Assembly (NCBI GenBank): GCA_016286995.1
Contig: JAEEVA010000001.1
Coordinates: 1 to 64,000 of the forward strand
DNA length: 64,000 bases
Direction: 5' to 3'
DNA from: Prevotella sp.
GTDB lineage: Bacteria; Bacteroidota; Bacteroidia; Bacteroidales; Bacteroidaceae
Numbering within the stretch: the stretch's first letter is position 1; the number at the start of each line of letters is the position of its first letter. The notes under the pieces were generated by a model, which saw nothing but the letters and a program-made list of their open reading frames with translations, did no database searches and was not told the DNA's origin. Positions 1-8,045 of this stretch are shown here, piece after piece. Both the position numbers and the translations under genes were made by a program.

Positions 1-40
1 ATACGAATAACATTTAGGTAGGAAGTTAGAAGGGAAAAGC

Positions 41-71
41 TTGCATGGTAGTGGAAAAGTGCGTAACTTTG
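41..71 (+). promoter_or_regulatory. Bacteroidota promoter of the HU-like gene
   Basis: TTG at 41-43 and TAACTTTG at 64-71 match the -33/-7 arrangement of the Bacteroidota housekeeping sigma factor. The likely transcript starts near 78 and leaves a leader of about 65 nt before the ATG at 146. Confidence 0.7.
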
Positions 72-145
72 CAGCGTCAATGATTGACAAAGCGATTTTT
101 GAAACACTTACATTAACAACTTAAAAAAAGAAAGGAAATAAAATT

Positions 146-610
146 ATGCCACTACTTTATAAGTTATACAAAAACAAGAATACCAAGAGTGCCGCCTACG
201 GCAAGTGGTATGCAAAGACCCAGCACGTGGGTACGGTCGACATCGCCAAGCTGGCTAAGATCATGCAGCGTAACTGTACTGTCAAGGAGAGTGATATCCG
301 TGCCGTGCTGGTAGAGATGGTTGAGACGATGCGCGACCAGTTGCAGGACTCAAAGTGCGTGAAGCTCGACGGACTGGGAACCTTCAAGCTGGGTATCAGT
401 ACCGAAGGTGTGGAAGAGGCCTATGACTTCAACGCCGGTCACGACGTCAAGAATATCCACGTGAACTTCCAGCCTGAGACCAAGGTTGAGCTCTACAACG
501 GCAAGCGTATCCGTCGTAAGTCTCTCTTCGACGATGTCAAAATTCAGGAGTCTCCTAAGAATGACGTGGACACTACGAAGCCGACATCTGACGACAATCC
601 TGGCGATTAA
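146..610 (+). CDS. HU-like (histone-like) DNA-binding protein
   Basis: A 154-residue protein of the long Bacteroidota HU-like family. Such proteins bind DNA non-specifically and shape the nucleoid. About residues 25-115 resemble the HU/IHF fold, including a stretch of the type VKLDGLGTFKLGI that recalls the HU motif before the DNA-binding arm. The C-terminal 25 residues are acidic and low in complexity (DVDTTKPTSDDNPGD), which is common in this group. The ATG at 146 follows an A-rich tract (AAAGAAAGGAAATAAA), typical of Bacteroidota translation starts. A 33-codon smalltalk-type gene follows 40 bp downstream, an arrangement often seen with these HU-like genes. The family is clear; the DNA targets are unknown. 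Confidence 0.85.
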   Translation: MPLLYKLYKNKNTKSAAYGKWYAKTQHVGTVDIAKLAKIMQRNCTVKESDIRAVLVEMVETMRDQLQDSKCVKLDGLGTFKLGISTEGVEEAYDFNAGHDVKNIHVNFQPETKVELYNGKRIRRKSLFDDVKIQESPKNDVDTTKPTSDDNPGD

Positions 611-650
611 TCCCACCTAAAGGTTTACCCCTTTTTAAAATGTTGTGACG

Positions 651-752
651 ATGAAAACAGATTGGAAAAAGATAGTGAAGATGGTCATCACCATTCTCTC
701 TGCCCTGCTGACTGCAGCAGGTGGAACGGCAGTCATTGCCAGCTGTATGTAA
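651..752 (+). CDS. Smalltalk-type small membrane peptide (33 aa)
   Basis: A 33-codon gene from ATG 651 to TAA 750-752. The product has a charged N-terminus (MKTDWKKIVK), one hydrophobic segment (MVITILSALLTAAGGTAVIA) and ends in SCM. This matches what is known of the Bacteroidales smalltalk proteins: about 30 residues, KxxWKxxxK start, single hydrophobic helix, SC near the end, next to HU-like genes. The function of that family is not established. It is 40 bp after the HU-like gene and just before a terminator hairpin, so both are probably on one transcript. Confidence 0.75.
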   Translation: MKTDWKKIVKMVITILSALLTAAGGTAVIASCM

Positions 753-766
753 CAATATGTAACTCA

Positions 767-807
767 GAGCTCCCCGGCCCCTTGAATGAGGTCGGGGCGC
801 TCTTCTT
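767..807 (+). terminator. Intrinsic terminator after HU-like/smalltalk genes
   Basis: GAGCTCCCCGGCC and GGTCGGGGCGCTC pair around a 10-nt loop, with one G-U pair and one mismatch, and TTCTT follows. It ends the 146-752 transcript. Confidence 0.7.
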
Positions 808-881
808 GTAATGATGAGTATTGAAACTCTTTCAAAATTATTTCCTGTCTTAGCATCGAGATCACAACGTTAAAGAATAAT

Positions 882-920
882 AAAAGTTACCCTTTGGTAA
901 TTTGCCATTGGGTAACTTTT
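882..920. terminator. Inverted repeat, bidirectional terminator-like
   Basis: AAAAGTTACCC (882-892) and GGGTAACTTTT (910-920) are perfect 11-bp arms, with an inner TGG/CCA pair extending the stem. The A run on one side and T run on the other fit a bidirectional terminator. The repeat overlaps the promoter of the 979 gene. Confidence 0.55.
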
Positions 921-930
921 TGTATATTTG
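901..930 (+). promoter_or_regulatory. Promoter of the 979 small membrane gene
   Basis: TTTG at 901-904 and TATATTTG at 923-930 are separated by 18 bp, a good -33/-7 pair. The -33 box lies in the loop of the 882-920 inverted repeat. Confidence 0.6.
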
Positions 931-978
931 CTGAGTAAAATGTGTACTATTGCCTTTACGAAATAATCTTGAAACGTT

Positions 979-1215
979 ATGGATATTTTGTTCCCAATTA
1001 TTTTTATTACTGTTGTAGTCTTCGTCATTATTGCTTTGCGTCTGACTGACAAAATCAGCAAAAAGCAACAGTATTTTTATACTATAGTAACCCTGCTTCT
1101 CCCGATTCCTTATTATTATTTTGTCATAAAGACGTTACCAGGAACTCTCGGCTATTCAATATTTTTCCTTTTCCTATCCCTAATTCTTCTCGTGGGATGG
1201 TTTCGGGATAAATAA
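979..1215 (+). CDS. Small hydrophobic membrane protein, unknown function
   Basis: 78 residues with three probable transmembrane helices: about 4-20 (FPIIFITVVVFVIIALR), 32-49 (YFYTIVTLLLPIPYYYFV) and 56-74 (LGYSIFFLFLSLILLVGWF). I recognise no family. A good promoter lies at 901-930. The gene converges on the leucine-rich-repeat gene 20 bp away. The ordered promoter, start and helix pattern favour a real gene, but it could be lineage-specific. Confidence 0.6.
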   Translation: MDILFPIIFITVVVFVIIALRLTDKISKKQQYFYTIVTLLLPIPYYYFVIKTLPGTLGYSIFFLFLSLILLVGWFRDK

Positions 1216-1235
1216 TGAATTAGTAATGCCACCGG

Positions 1236-2087
1236 CTATCTCTTTGGCATTTTGTAATGCTTCTTGTGCCATATCAGAGTTAAGCCAGTACGTGTTTGTG
1301 AGCCTTTCCCGAGATCGGGCTTGTTGGGTGGATAGGCGATGTCAAGACTTCTGAACAGTGGCTTCTCACAATAAAGATTCTCCAGTTTGGTGTTGTTCGT
1401 CAGGTTCAGCTCCTTGAACTTGTTGCCATTGCAATACAAATCCACAAGGTTCGGATTCGACGACACGTCAAGCACGGTCAGCTCGCAGTCATTACAGCTT
1501 AGCTTCACGAGTTTGGTGTTGTGCGATACGTCAATCTGTCCCAACTCGTTGTTGTCGCAAATGAGGTGTGTCAGGTCTTCTTGGAAGGTAACGTCGAGGG
1601 CGGTCAGTCGGTTGTCCTGACAGTTCAGCTGTTGTAATTTCTCATTGTTCGACAGGTCTAACGACGTCAGTTTGTTCTTTTCACAGACCAATACGCGCAG
1701 TTCCGTATTCTGAGAAAGGTCGCAGGTTATGATTTGGTTGGAGCTACAGTCCAGCTGTTCGAGGGCCTTGAAATGCTCAATACCCTTCAGGCTGCTGATA
1801 CCCAGTCCACACAAGTCCAGTTCGTCGACTTCGTCCAGGAACTCGTAGGGGATAATGTCGCCGTCGGCAATGGGCAGCAGCATGCACAAAGCACCACGGA
1901 AGCGCTTGTCAGGGAAGTTGTTTTCGTCCAGCACCACGGGGTCTCTGGCGATTTCCTCTTCACCATTCTCTACACTTTCTGTCTCGTTCTCAGGTGCGCT
2001 CATGTCTGTGAGCGACACCTTCTGGTTTTTGTTGGCATTGCATCCCATAAGGGCCAGAAGCGTCACTGCCATTAAGATCTTTTTCAT
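1236..2087 (-). CDS. Leucine-rich-repeat lipoprotein
   Basis: 283 residues from the ATG at 2087. The frame extends upstream, but the lipoprotein signal MKKILMAVTLLALMGC starts here, so the longer start is unlikely. After the lipidated Cys comes an acidic linker (about 25-55), then about seven repeats of roughly 21 residues with the pattern LxxLDVSxNxxLxxLxCxxN. The Cys-containing repeat (LNCQDN, LICDNN, LSCNDC, LYCNGN) is common in Bacteroidota surface leucine-rich proteins. Such repeats usually bind proteins; no ligand can be deduced. The C-terminus (NKPDLGKGSQTRTG...) is not repeat-like and may be a degenerate tail. A minus-strand -7 box lies at 2119-2126. Confidence 0.75.
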   Translation of the reverse strand: MKKILMAVTLLALMGCNANKNQKVSLTDMSAPENETESVENGEEEIARDPVVLDENNFPDKRFRGALCMLLPIADGDIIPYEFLDEVDELDLCGLGISSLKGIEHFKALEQLDCSSNQIITCDLSQNTELRVLVCEKNKLTSLDLSNNEKLQQLNCQDNRLTALDVTFQEDLTHLICDNNELGQIDVSHNTKLVKLSCNDCELTVLDVSSNPNLVDLYCNGNKFKELNLTNNTKLENLYCEKPLFRSLDIAYPPNKPDLGKGSQTRTGLTLIWHKKHYKMPKR

Positions 2088-2118
2088 CGTTTTATCGTTT
2101 TTAGTTGTTAAACTGCCG

Positions 2119-2126
2119 CAAAGATA
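2119..2126 (-). promoter_or_regulatory. -7 box for the leucine-rich-repeat gene
   Basis: On the minus strand this reads TATCTTTG followed by C, a good Bacteroidota -7 box about 32 bp upstream of the ATG at 2087. I see no clear -33 TTTG. Confidence 0.55.
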
Positions 2127-2137
2127 CGATTTTTTAA

Positions 2138-2242
2138 GTTCATAGTTCACTGTTCATAGTTCATAGTTGCTGCCGTTTAACATCTTTTACCATAATCTGC
2201 TCAAAAATAACTGTGAACAATGAACTATGAACTGTGAACTTT
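2138..2242. repeat. Divergent pair of heptamer arrays forming an inverted repeat
   Basis: 2138-2172 is five 7-bp units of the GTTCATA type (GTTCATA, GTTCACT, GTTCATA, GTTCATA, GTTGCTG). 2215-2242 is four units of the complementary GAACTAT type. The arrays face each other between two divergent genes and could pair as a long hairpin. They belong to the dispersed 7-bp-period family of this window. Confidence 0.85.
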
Positions 2243-2246
2243 TTCG

Positions 2247-2254
2247 TACCTTTG
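2247..2254 (+). promoter_or_regulatory. -7 box for the 2292/2567 genes
   Basis: TACCTTTG followed by C, 38 bp upstream of the ATG at 2292. It directly abuts the heptamer array, which would therefore occupy the -33 region. Confidence 0.55.
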
Positions 2255-2291
2255 CTGTCTGAAATAGCATTTACAAAAACTGAAAACTATT

Positions 2292-2510
2292 ATGGAATTT
2301 TTAGTACCAATACTGATTGTTCTGGTTGTCGTGTCGATAGCCTTAAACATTGTCGTTCTCCGAAAGATCAAGGACTTGTCCAATGATTATAATTCTATGG
2401 TGCAAACCATAAACAGTGCTTATAAAAATAGTGTCATTGAGACTGTCATGAAAATGAGTTGGGATGAATTCCGTAGAATAAAAGATGTTTATCAGGAAAT
2501 GAATTTCTGA
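2292..2510 (+). CDS. Small single-pass membrane protein, unknown function
   Basis: 72 residues. An N-terminal helix (MEFLVPILIVLVVVSIALNIVVL) is followed by a polar, probably helical part (KIKDLSNDYNSMVQTINSAYKN). The layout resembles small membrane-anchored coiled-coil proteins, but I recognise no family. A TACCTTTG box lies 38 bp upstream, and the next gene begins 56 bp downstream, so they may be cotranscribed. Confidence 0.55.
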   Translation: MEFLVPILIVLVVVSIALNIVVLRKIKDLSNDYNSMVQTINSAYKNSVIETVMKMSWDEFRRIKDVYQEMNF

Positions 2511-2566
2511 TAAGCGATGAGAGAAGTGACGAGGAAATAAACGAAGCAATAAAAGGTTTTTCAGAG

Positions 2567-4135
2567 ATGATGATGGTTAGAAACACATTAAGTCTAAAGG
2601 GATTTTGTTCCTGCCTGATGTCGGCATGGATGGTGGTTGGCCTATTTGGCTGCAGCAGTGTGAGGACGGAGAGTGTCGCGGATTTTGCGGTTGCTGAACA
2701 GACTGACACGGTGCGTGGTCACGGGGAGAATAATGGAGAGGAGTGGGCTGCATTCACGGTCGATGCCCCTGTCAGTGGGCCTCAGGCGCTGGTGGACTCC
2801 GTGCTGACCTTTCTTAACAACGAACTCTATGAGGCCTGTGAGGCTTGTGCCCATTTCGACGAACAGACGGTGTCGTTCAAAAAGGAGGAGATGTTTACCG
2901 GCAATGGTGAACAGCTGCTGAGTCACTACATGGAGAAATACCGTCCGCTGATTGCTGACAGTCTGTGGAAGACCTTCGGCGTGAGGCTGATAAAAGAATC
3001 CCAGACGGCGAAGTATGTCACCTACGGCGTGGAGGTCTTTCATTGTTCACTGGCTTGCAGCTCGCAAAAGGCGTACTACACGTTTGACATGCACGACGGC
3101 CATCAGGTGAAGGAGGTTATCAGCCACGACAACCTCATCCGTTTCTTCGAGGACTATCCTGAATACAACTCCATTGGTGCTGACGCCTGGGCGGGTAGTC
3201 CAGGTTGGAAGTTCTCGCCGGAAAACAGATTCGATAACACCTGCTGCGGTCTGTTGGACAGCTGTTTCATGCTTGCCATACCGGGTTACGGCAATCATTT
3301 CCTATTGGTGGACTTCCCTTATGGTCAAGTGTTCTCGTACCTCACGCCAGAGGCTCAGAAATTGGTGGAGCAGACGGGTGAGGGAGAGCCGATGCTGCCT
3401 CCCTATCTGCCAGAACGGTCTGAAGACGGTGAGGTGTGGATGGAGGTTGATACGGTCCATTGCGCCCTGCTGGGTTATATCAGTGCCGCCGGTGGTCCGC
3501 TGGTGGATACACTGATGCACTATGAACCGGAACTGGAAGTTTATCCCAAGCGTGTCCATTCCATTAATGCGGCAGAAGGTGCCACCATCTTCCTCTTCAT
3601 CTATTCCAGGGGCCATCTCATGTATTGCGACGAGGCAATGACCGTTGCGCTTGGCGAGGACGGTCTGCAACCGGCCACACTTTTCTCATTGGAGAGTCAG
3701 AAGGACAGCGTCATCAGCTGCATGTGGTACGACCAGCTGGTGGAAGCCAGCAATGGCTTCCCGTTCGACGAAGTCGACGAGAACCGCTTCGGCATCCACT
3801 ACGATCCGTTCACCAAGCGCCTGTATGTTCCTATCATGGATGAGCACGATAAAGGCTCTGAATATGCCAATACGAGCTGTCTGCAGTATACCGGCCGCTA
3901 CCATGTCCTTCAATTCGACGGTAAGGTGTTTGTGCCTGCCGGTGACGACGGAGCCTGGTGGCTGAATGCCGACCTGCGCAACTACAAGCGTACTGTCAGC
4001 AACCGCAAGACCGCCGCCGGCATCGAACAGGTAGACCTCATGCCCGATGGTACTACCCGCCGTGCCGTGTGGAAAGGAGCCAAGACCCTTGACGACCTTC
4101 GCAAGAAACCGGACGAAGTCGTTGACAAGAAATAA
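2567..4135 (+). CDS. Lipoprotein, possibly with a DUF3298/RsiV-like domain
   Basis: 522 residues. The N-terminus ends in a lipobox (VVGLFGC, Cys about 29), so the product is probably an outer-membrane or periplasmic lipoprotein. Around residues 155-200 the run AYYTFDMHDGHQVKEVI followed by ISHDNLIRFFE resembles the core of DUF3298/RsiV-like domains, which bind extracytoplasmic ligands in some families. This is a weak assignment made by eye. The rest (230-520) is rich in aromatic and acidic residues without a motif I know. A strong terminator follows directly, so the transcript ends here. Confidence 0.6.
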   Translation: MMMVRNTLSLKGFCSCLMSAWMVVGLFGCSSVRTESVADFAVAEQTDTVRGHGENNGEEWAAFTVDAPVSGPQALVDSVLTFLNNELYEACEACAHFDEQTVSFKKEEMFTGNGEQLLSHYMEKYRPLIADSLWKTFGVRLIKESQTAKYVTYGVEVFHCSLACSSQKAYYTFDMHDGHQVKEVISHDNLIRFFEDYPEYNSIGADAWAGSPGWKFSPENRFDNTCCGLLDSCFMLAIPGYGNHFLLVDFPYGQVFSYLTPEAQKLVEQTGEGEPMLPPYLPERSEDGEVWMEVDTVHCALLGYISAAGGPLVDTLMHYEPELEVYPKRVHSINAAEGATIFLFIYSRGHLMYCDEAMTVALGEDGLQPATLFSLESQKDSVISCMWYDQLVEASNGFPFDEVDENRFGIHYDPFTKRLYVPIMDEHDKGSEYANTSCLQYTGRYHVLQFDGKVFVPAGDDGAWWLNADLRNYKRTVSNRKTAAGIEQVDLMPDGTTRRAVWKGAKTLDDLRKKPDEVVDKK

Positions 4136-4142
4136 TAAACAA

Positions 4143-4182
4143 AAAACAAGCGCCCAGACCTCAGTGTCTGGGCGCTTGTTTT
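4143..4182 (+). terminator. Strong intrinsic terminator
   Basis: Perfect stem AACAAGCGCCCAGAC / GTCTGGGCGCTTGTT with a short loop, flanked by A and T runs, 8 bp after the stop at 4135. The symmetric flanks would allow termination in both directions. Confidence 0.9.
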
Positions 4183-4224
4183 AATTAAGTCAGAGATTGT
4201 ACCAACAAACTCTGCACCTTTAGG

Positions 4225-4383
4225 TCAAAGAATTTCTCCATCGCTGTAGTCACCGCCACCGCCAACGCTCTCTACCTCATCTTTTGAGTTCTTGTGGATG
4301 GTGGAAGCAGGGGAAACAGCCAGCATTCCTGCAGTCTTAATAGTTACCACCTGCATTTCTGGATTCATATATTGCTTTTTCAT
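4225..4383 (-). CDS. 52-aa small protein of the Prevotella/Bacteroides MKKxYxxP type
   Basis: ATG at 4383 to TGA at 4225-4227. The product starts MKKQYMNPEMQVVTIKTAG, has MLAVSPAS in the middle and ends in a glycine and acid-rich tail (VGGGGDYSDGEIL). Short proteins with an MKKxYxxPxxxVVxI start, a LxxSP middle and a Gly/Asp tail are frequent in Prevotella and Bacteroides. No function is established that I can name; a modified-peptide precursor is one possibility but unproven. It lies 227 bp after the pectinesterase and just downstream (minus direction) of MITE copy A. Confidence 0.55.
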   Translation of the reverse strand: MKKQYMNPEMQVVTIKTAGMLAVSPASTIHKNSKDEVESVGGGGDYSDGEIL

Positions 4384-4432
4384 AACTTCTTTATATTTTT
4401 AAAAACGAATTGTCTTAATTATATATTTTTCT

Positions 4433-4525
4433 GAAACGAATTAGAATAATTGGAACGAATTAAAACGAATTATATATTTATTCTCATTCGTGGATATAAT
4501 TATTCTCATTATTCCAATTCGTTTC
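4433..4525 (-). mobile_element. 93-bp MITE-like element, copy A
   Basis: Bounded by terminal inverted repeats of the type GAAACGAATTRGAATAAT. It is flanked on both sides by TTTTCT, consistent with a 6-bp target duplication. Read on the minus strand it is identical, base for base as far as I can align it, to the copy at 14880-14972. It carries no coding capacity and lies between the pectinesterase and the 52-aa gene. Confidence 0.85.
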
Positions 4526-4610
4526 TTTTCTATTTTATTATTTAATCTTGGTGAATGCGTTGACGAGCTCGTTTCCGTTTGGAAGAACTCGAGCAAGCTC
4601 AGTTCTTCAC

Positions 4611-7600
4611 TCACTTAATCACGACCTTTTTGCCATTCACGATGTACAGACCCTTAGTGGGCTGAGCAACCTTCTGACCATTCAGGTTGTAATACTGGCC
4701 ATTAGCTGTTGGCTCTTCGCTGTTAGCAATCATCTCAATAGCGGTAGCATCGTCGAAAACGAATGCCAGCGAGTTAGTTGATGACAGGGCCGTGGTGGTT
4801 TCCAGATAAGCCTTGCCAGCAGACAGGTCGGTGGCACTCGTCAGCTTGTAGAAGCCCAGGACGCCACCCTGCTTGGCGAAGACATAACGATAGGAACCAG
4901 ACCCAGATGCTGCCACCACCGTCTTGTTGACTGACGGCTTGAGCAGGTTTGCAGCCGGTGCGCTGGCTGAAGGAACTACGGGGATGGAGATGGCAGCTTC
5001 ACCGTCCTTCTGCAGGAACAGACCTGTATTGGCAGGAACAGTGCCTGTCACCTTCGTCATCATGACCTTTCCGTCGGTAACAGATGTAGCCAAGTAAGCC
5101 TTCACACCTGTAGCACTGCTGAAGTCGAGCGCGTGGTCGCAGGAGTAGGTAGCATAGCCTGCTGAGCTGATAGCCGGAGATACAGCCGTTGTGGTGCCAG
5201 TCACATCACCGAAGCCACCCATGCTGTTGGCCACGCGGAGAGTGTACGTTCCACTGCCCTCAACCGTATAGCTCGTTTCTGTGGTGATACCCACCAACAC
5301 ATTATCTTTATATAAGGCGTAGGCGCTGGCTCCCGTTACGGCATCCCATGAAGTAGTGGTTCCGCTGACGCTGACCGTCGGAGCATCGAGCTGTGTTGTC
5401 AGCGTGTATGGCGTCCAGCCGCCGTCCCAGCTTACTTGGTCAGGCATCAGCGCAGCAGCCTCAGTAGCCTCAAGCGTAGGATCGTTGACAGGACTGCCGA
5501 TGGAGGTCAGACGACTACTCAGGTCAACCACCGCACCAGAACCATTTACGCTCTTATATTCAGCATACTGGGCGACAGTATGATTATCCCATGTGTCCCA
5601 ACCCGCTGTGGCAGGCAGTATGTTCATCGTGGTGTTCACCCAAAGACACTTGGTGCCAGAGGCAGCCCAGGGACGTCCTAACTTATAGGCATTATTCTGA
5701 GCAGCTTCTCCATCGATGGTACAGTTGTTGAAGATGTATCCGAAGTTATGCAGTGTGTTCGGTGCTGCAATCACGTCGCCGTTGTTGCCTCTATGTTTGG
5801 ATACCGCATTATAGAATAAGGTGTTGTTGAAGTACACGTCGCCATTACCACAGACATAGTCCACTGTACCTTCTATCTTGCCACCCTCGAAGTAATACTG
5901 CCCACTGGTGTTATTGGCATAGTAGCTGTCTTGCAGTCCTTTCAGGTAGACATTCTTGCATATGGTCTTGTTACCTGCATCCTGCAGACATACGCCACGC
6001 TCGGCATTTCCGCTCCAGGGAGCCACGCAGTCGAGTGTCAGGTCTTGCAGATAGTTGTTCGTACCCGTATTCTTCAGAGTGGCAGTCACAGCGATACCTT
6101 CTTCTGTCGGACGGTTCTGGATGACGACACCGTCGCGGCTCTCACCGATAATCGAAATATTATGACCACTAATCTGTGTCAGCGTTGCTGTGCCCAGGTC
6201 GTAGGTGCCGTTGGGCAGGAAGATGAACGAACGCTCGGCATTGGTGCTGCTGTTGGCTACATTTACTGCAGAGAGAGCCTGCGTGAAGCCTACGGCACTA
6301 CCGGCATTCACTGTATACCACTGTCCGTTCTTGGTGTAATAGAATGTGGTACCGTTGTAGTTCTCAATTTTCACGCTGTGGATATAAACAGAGCCTTCAG
6401 ACTCGATGTTTAGGGTCAGAGTACCAGCCTCACCCTGATAGTCGTAGCTGACGGTGGCGCCATCGGTAGCAGCTTTGCCGTCTAATTCCGTCAGTACGCT
6501 ATTGCCTTTCTTCACTTGAATCGTAGTGCCTTCTTTTGAATACTGGCATATCCCGATTGAGATAATGGCTTTGGCGCCAACTAACAAGTCGATGGTATTG
6601 CCATTGCTGAACACCCATCCGTGTTGGCCGTCGTGATAAGAACCGCCTGTCGGATTGAACGCCTCATGGTCTTCGGCATAGAAATACTGATCTGTCAGGT
6701 TGAAGGTGTATGTCTTGTCATCACTTGCCACCTCCGTCTCAGTGGCTACGGCATAGAGAGACATATTACCCGTTACGATAGTTGACGTAGTGTATTTCTG
6801 TCCACCTGTGGCCGTTGCGAACCAGCCACGGAATGTGTAGCCAGAAGCAATAGTACAGTCGCTGCTTGAATAATTGAATGTTGTGATAGCAGCATTGGCA
6901 GCAACAACTTGTGTACCAAGTTCGGTTCCGTTTGTGTCATAATAGGTCAGCGTGTAGTTGGTAGACAGAGCAGCAATCTCCTCGTCCGTCATCTTCTCTA
7001 CTGCAAAGTAGCCAACATATTCACAATTACTGAAGTTCAGCGTTGTTGGTTCGCTACTGGTATATTGTGTTGTTACAACATATTCCGGGTGAGATGATGA
7101 CCATTTATTGGAGCTATGATTATTAAGGGAAGCAACTTCAGTGTTTGTTGAGTTTGTAATGTGTACTTCGTTGCCATAATCATTAGTGCCATAAGTAATC
7201 TTTACATAGCCAGGAACAGGGATGGAAGCTGTCATCTTCTGCCATCCATAGGTTGTGCCATGATAATATCCCCTTAGAGTTCCAACAGAATTTGCAGATT
7301 CGCTAGAAGAATAAGAAGGTGTTCCATTATTATCTACAGATACGTAAACCGTAGAAGGATTACCACCTGTGCTGATTCCTTCTGACCATTTTGTTAGGTC
7401 GATTCGGATATCCTTAAAAGTAGAAAGTGTAATGGATATGATATATTGTCCTTTGTTGACAATTTCTACATATCCTTTGGTCACATCAGCAGCTTTCGTT
7501 GTATAGGCAGTCGTAGCTTGGGTGGCATTTATACCTGCAATAGAGTATGCATAATTGCCAGGATAACCGTTGACAGTTACAATATCCTTAGTGCTGGTAA

Positions 7601-7862
7601 CAGGAACCTTGAAGACCACATTATCCCCTGTCTGAATACTATTACCATTGTCTCGGATGGTCTGTCCGTTGGCCTCTACGGTTAATAGTACGCCATTGTT
7701 CTCAACAGCTGCAATGGTACCTGATTCTGAGGATCCTGATAATGCAACAACTGCTGATACAACAGTTGAATTAGTAAAATCCCAAGTTGCCTTGACAATT
7801 GAAGCTTTTACTCCTCCCACAATCGTCAGGAGAAGCGTTAATAGAGTAAAGATTTTTTTCAT
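4611..7862 (-). CDS. Secreted multidomain pectinesterase (CE8-like)
   Basis: 1083 residues with signal peptide MKKIFTLLTLLLTIVGGVKA. Residues 20-500 are beta-rich modules, including a YTLTYYDTNGTELG / GYTFRGWFATATGG unit of the Listeria-Bacteroides repeat type. About 510-790 is a pectin methylesterase beta-helix that would remove methyl esters from homogalacturonan. It shows YYANNTSGQYYFEGG at about 647-660, GTVDYVCGNGDVYF (family GTVDFIFG) at about 662-675 and LGRPW at about 726. An Fn3-like module follows (830-890). The C-terminus (YYNLNGQKVAQPTKGLYIVNG followed by KKVVIK) resembles tails of type IX secretion substrates in this group. Promoter at 7913-7920. Methylesterase activity is inferred from the motifs. 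Confidence 0.8.
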   Translation of the reverse strand: MKKIFTLLTLLLTIVGGVKASIVKATWDFTNSTVVSAVVALSGSSESGTIAAVENNGVLLTVEANGQTIRDNGNSIQTGDNVVFKVPVTSTKDIVTVNGYPGNYAYSIAGINATQATTAYTTKAADVTKGYVEIVNKGQYIISITLSTFKDIRIDLTKWSEGISTGGNPSTVYVSVDNNGTPSYSSSESANSVGTLRGYYHGTTYGWQKMTASIPVPGYVKITYGTNDYGNEVHITNSTNTEVASLNNHSSNKWSSSHPEYVVTTQYTSSEPTTLNFSNCEYVGYFAVEKMTDEEIAALSTNYTLTYYDTNGTELGTQVVAANAAITTFNYSSSDCTIASGYTFRGWFATATGGQKYTTSTIVTGNMSLYAVATETEVASDDKTYTFNLTDQYFYAEDHEAFNPTGGSYHDGQHGWVFSNGNTIDLLVGAKAIISIGICQYSKEGTTIQVKKGNSVLTELDGKAATDGATVSYDYQGEAGTLTLNIESEGSVYIHSVKIENYNGTTFYYTKNGQWYTVNAGSAVGFTQALSAVNVANSSTNAERSFIFLPNGTYDLGTATLTQISGHNISIIGESRDGVVIQNRPTEEGIAVTATLKNTGTNNYLQDLTLDCVAPWSGNAERGVCLQDAGNKTICKNVYLKGLQDSYYANNTSGQYYFEGGKIEGTVDYVCGNGDVYFNNTLFYNAVSKHRGNNGDVIAAPNTLHNFGYIFNNCTIDGEAAQNNAYKLGRPWAASGTKCLWVNTTMNILPATAGWDTWDNHTVAQYAEYKSVNGSGAVVDLSSRLTSIGSPVNDPTLEATEAAALMPDQVSWDGGWTPYTLTTQLDAPTVSVSGTTTSWDAVTGASAYALYKDNVLVGITTETSYTVEGSGTYTLRVANSMGGFGDVTGTTTAVSPAISSAGYATYSCDHALDFSSATGVKAYLATSVTDGKVMMTKVTGTVPANTGLFLQKDGEAAISIPVVPSASAPAANLLKPSVNKTVVAASGSGSYRYVFAKQGGVLGFYKLTSATDLSAGKAYLETTTALSSTNSLAFVFDDATAIEMIANSEEPTANGQYYNLNGQKVAQPTKGLYIVNGKKVVIK

Positions 7863-7912
7863 CAGCTTGTTATAATTAATTGGTTAATAATAATCAGTGG
7901 TTTAAGCGGGTG

Positions 7913-7920
7913 CAAAGATA
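7913..7920 (-). promoter_or_regulatory. -7 box for the pectinesterase
   Basis: Minus-strand TATCTTTG followed by C, about 50 bp upstream of the ATG at 7862. An A/T-rich tract lies further upstream, and no clear -33 is visible. Confidence 0.55.
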
Positions 7921-7977
7921 ATAATTTTTTTTGAAAAAGGATAACGCGTACCTATTTATTATTACGGAAACGTTTAC

Positions 7978-8020
7978 ATGATGGTGTCACGTACCAGATA
8001 CAGATACGTGACACCATCAT
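7978..8020. terminator. 16-bp perfect inverted repeat after the GH3 operon
   Basis: ATGATGGTGTCACGTA (7978-7993) and TACGTGACACCATCAT (8005-8020) are perfect arms around an 11-nt loop, starting about 25 bp past the GH3 stop. There is no T run, so it may be a factor-assisted terminator, an mRNA-protecting 3' hairpin or a protein-binding site. It ends the minus-strand GH3 pair and precedes the pectinesterase promoter. Confidence 0.6.
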
Positions 8021-8045
8021 TGTGTGCTTTAATGAATTCAAAAAA

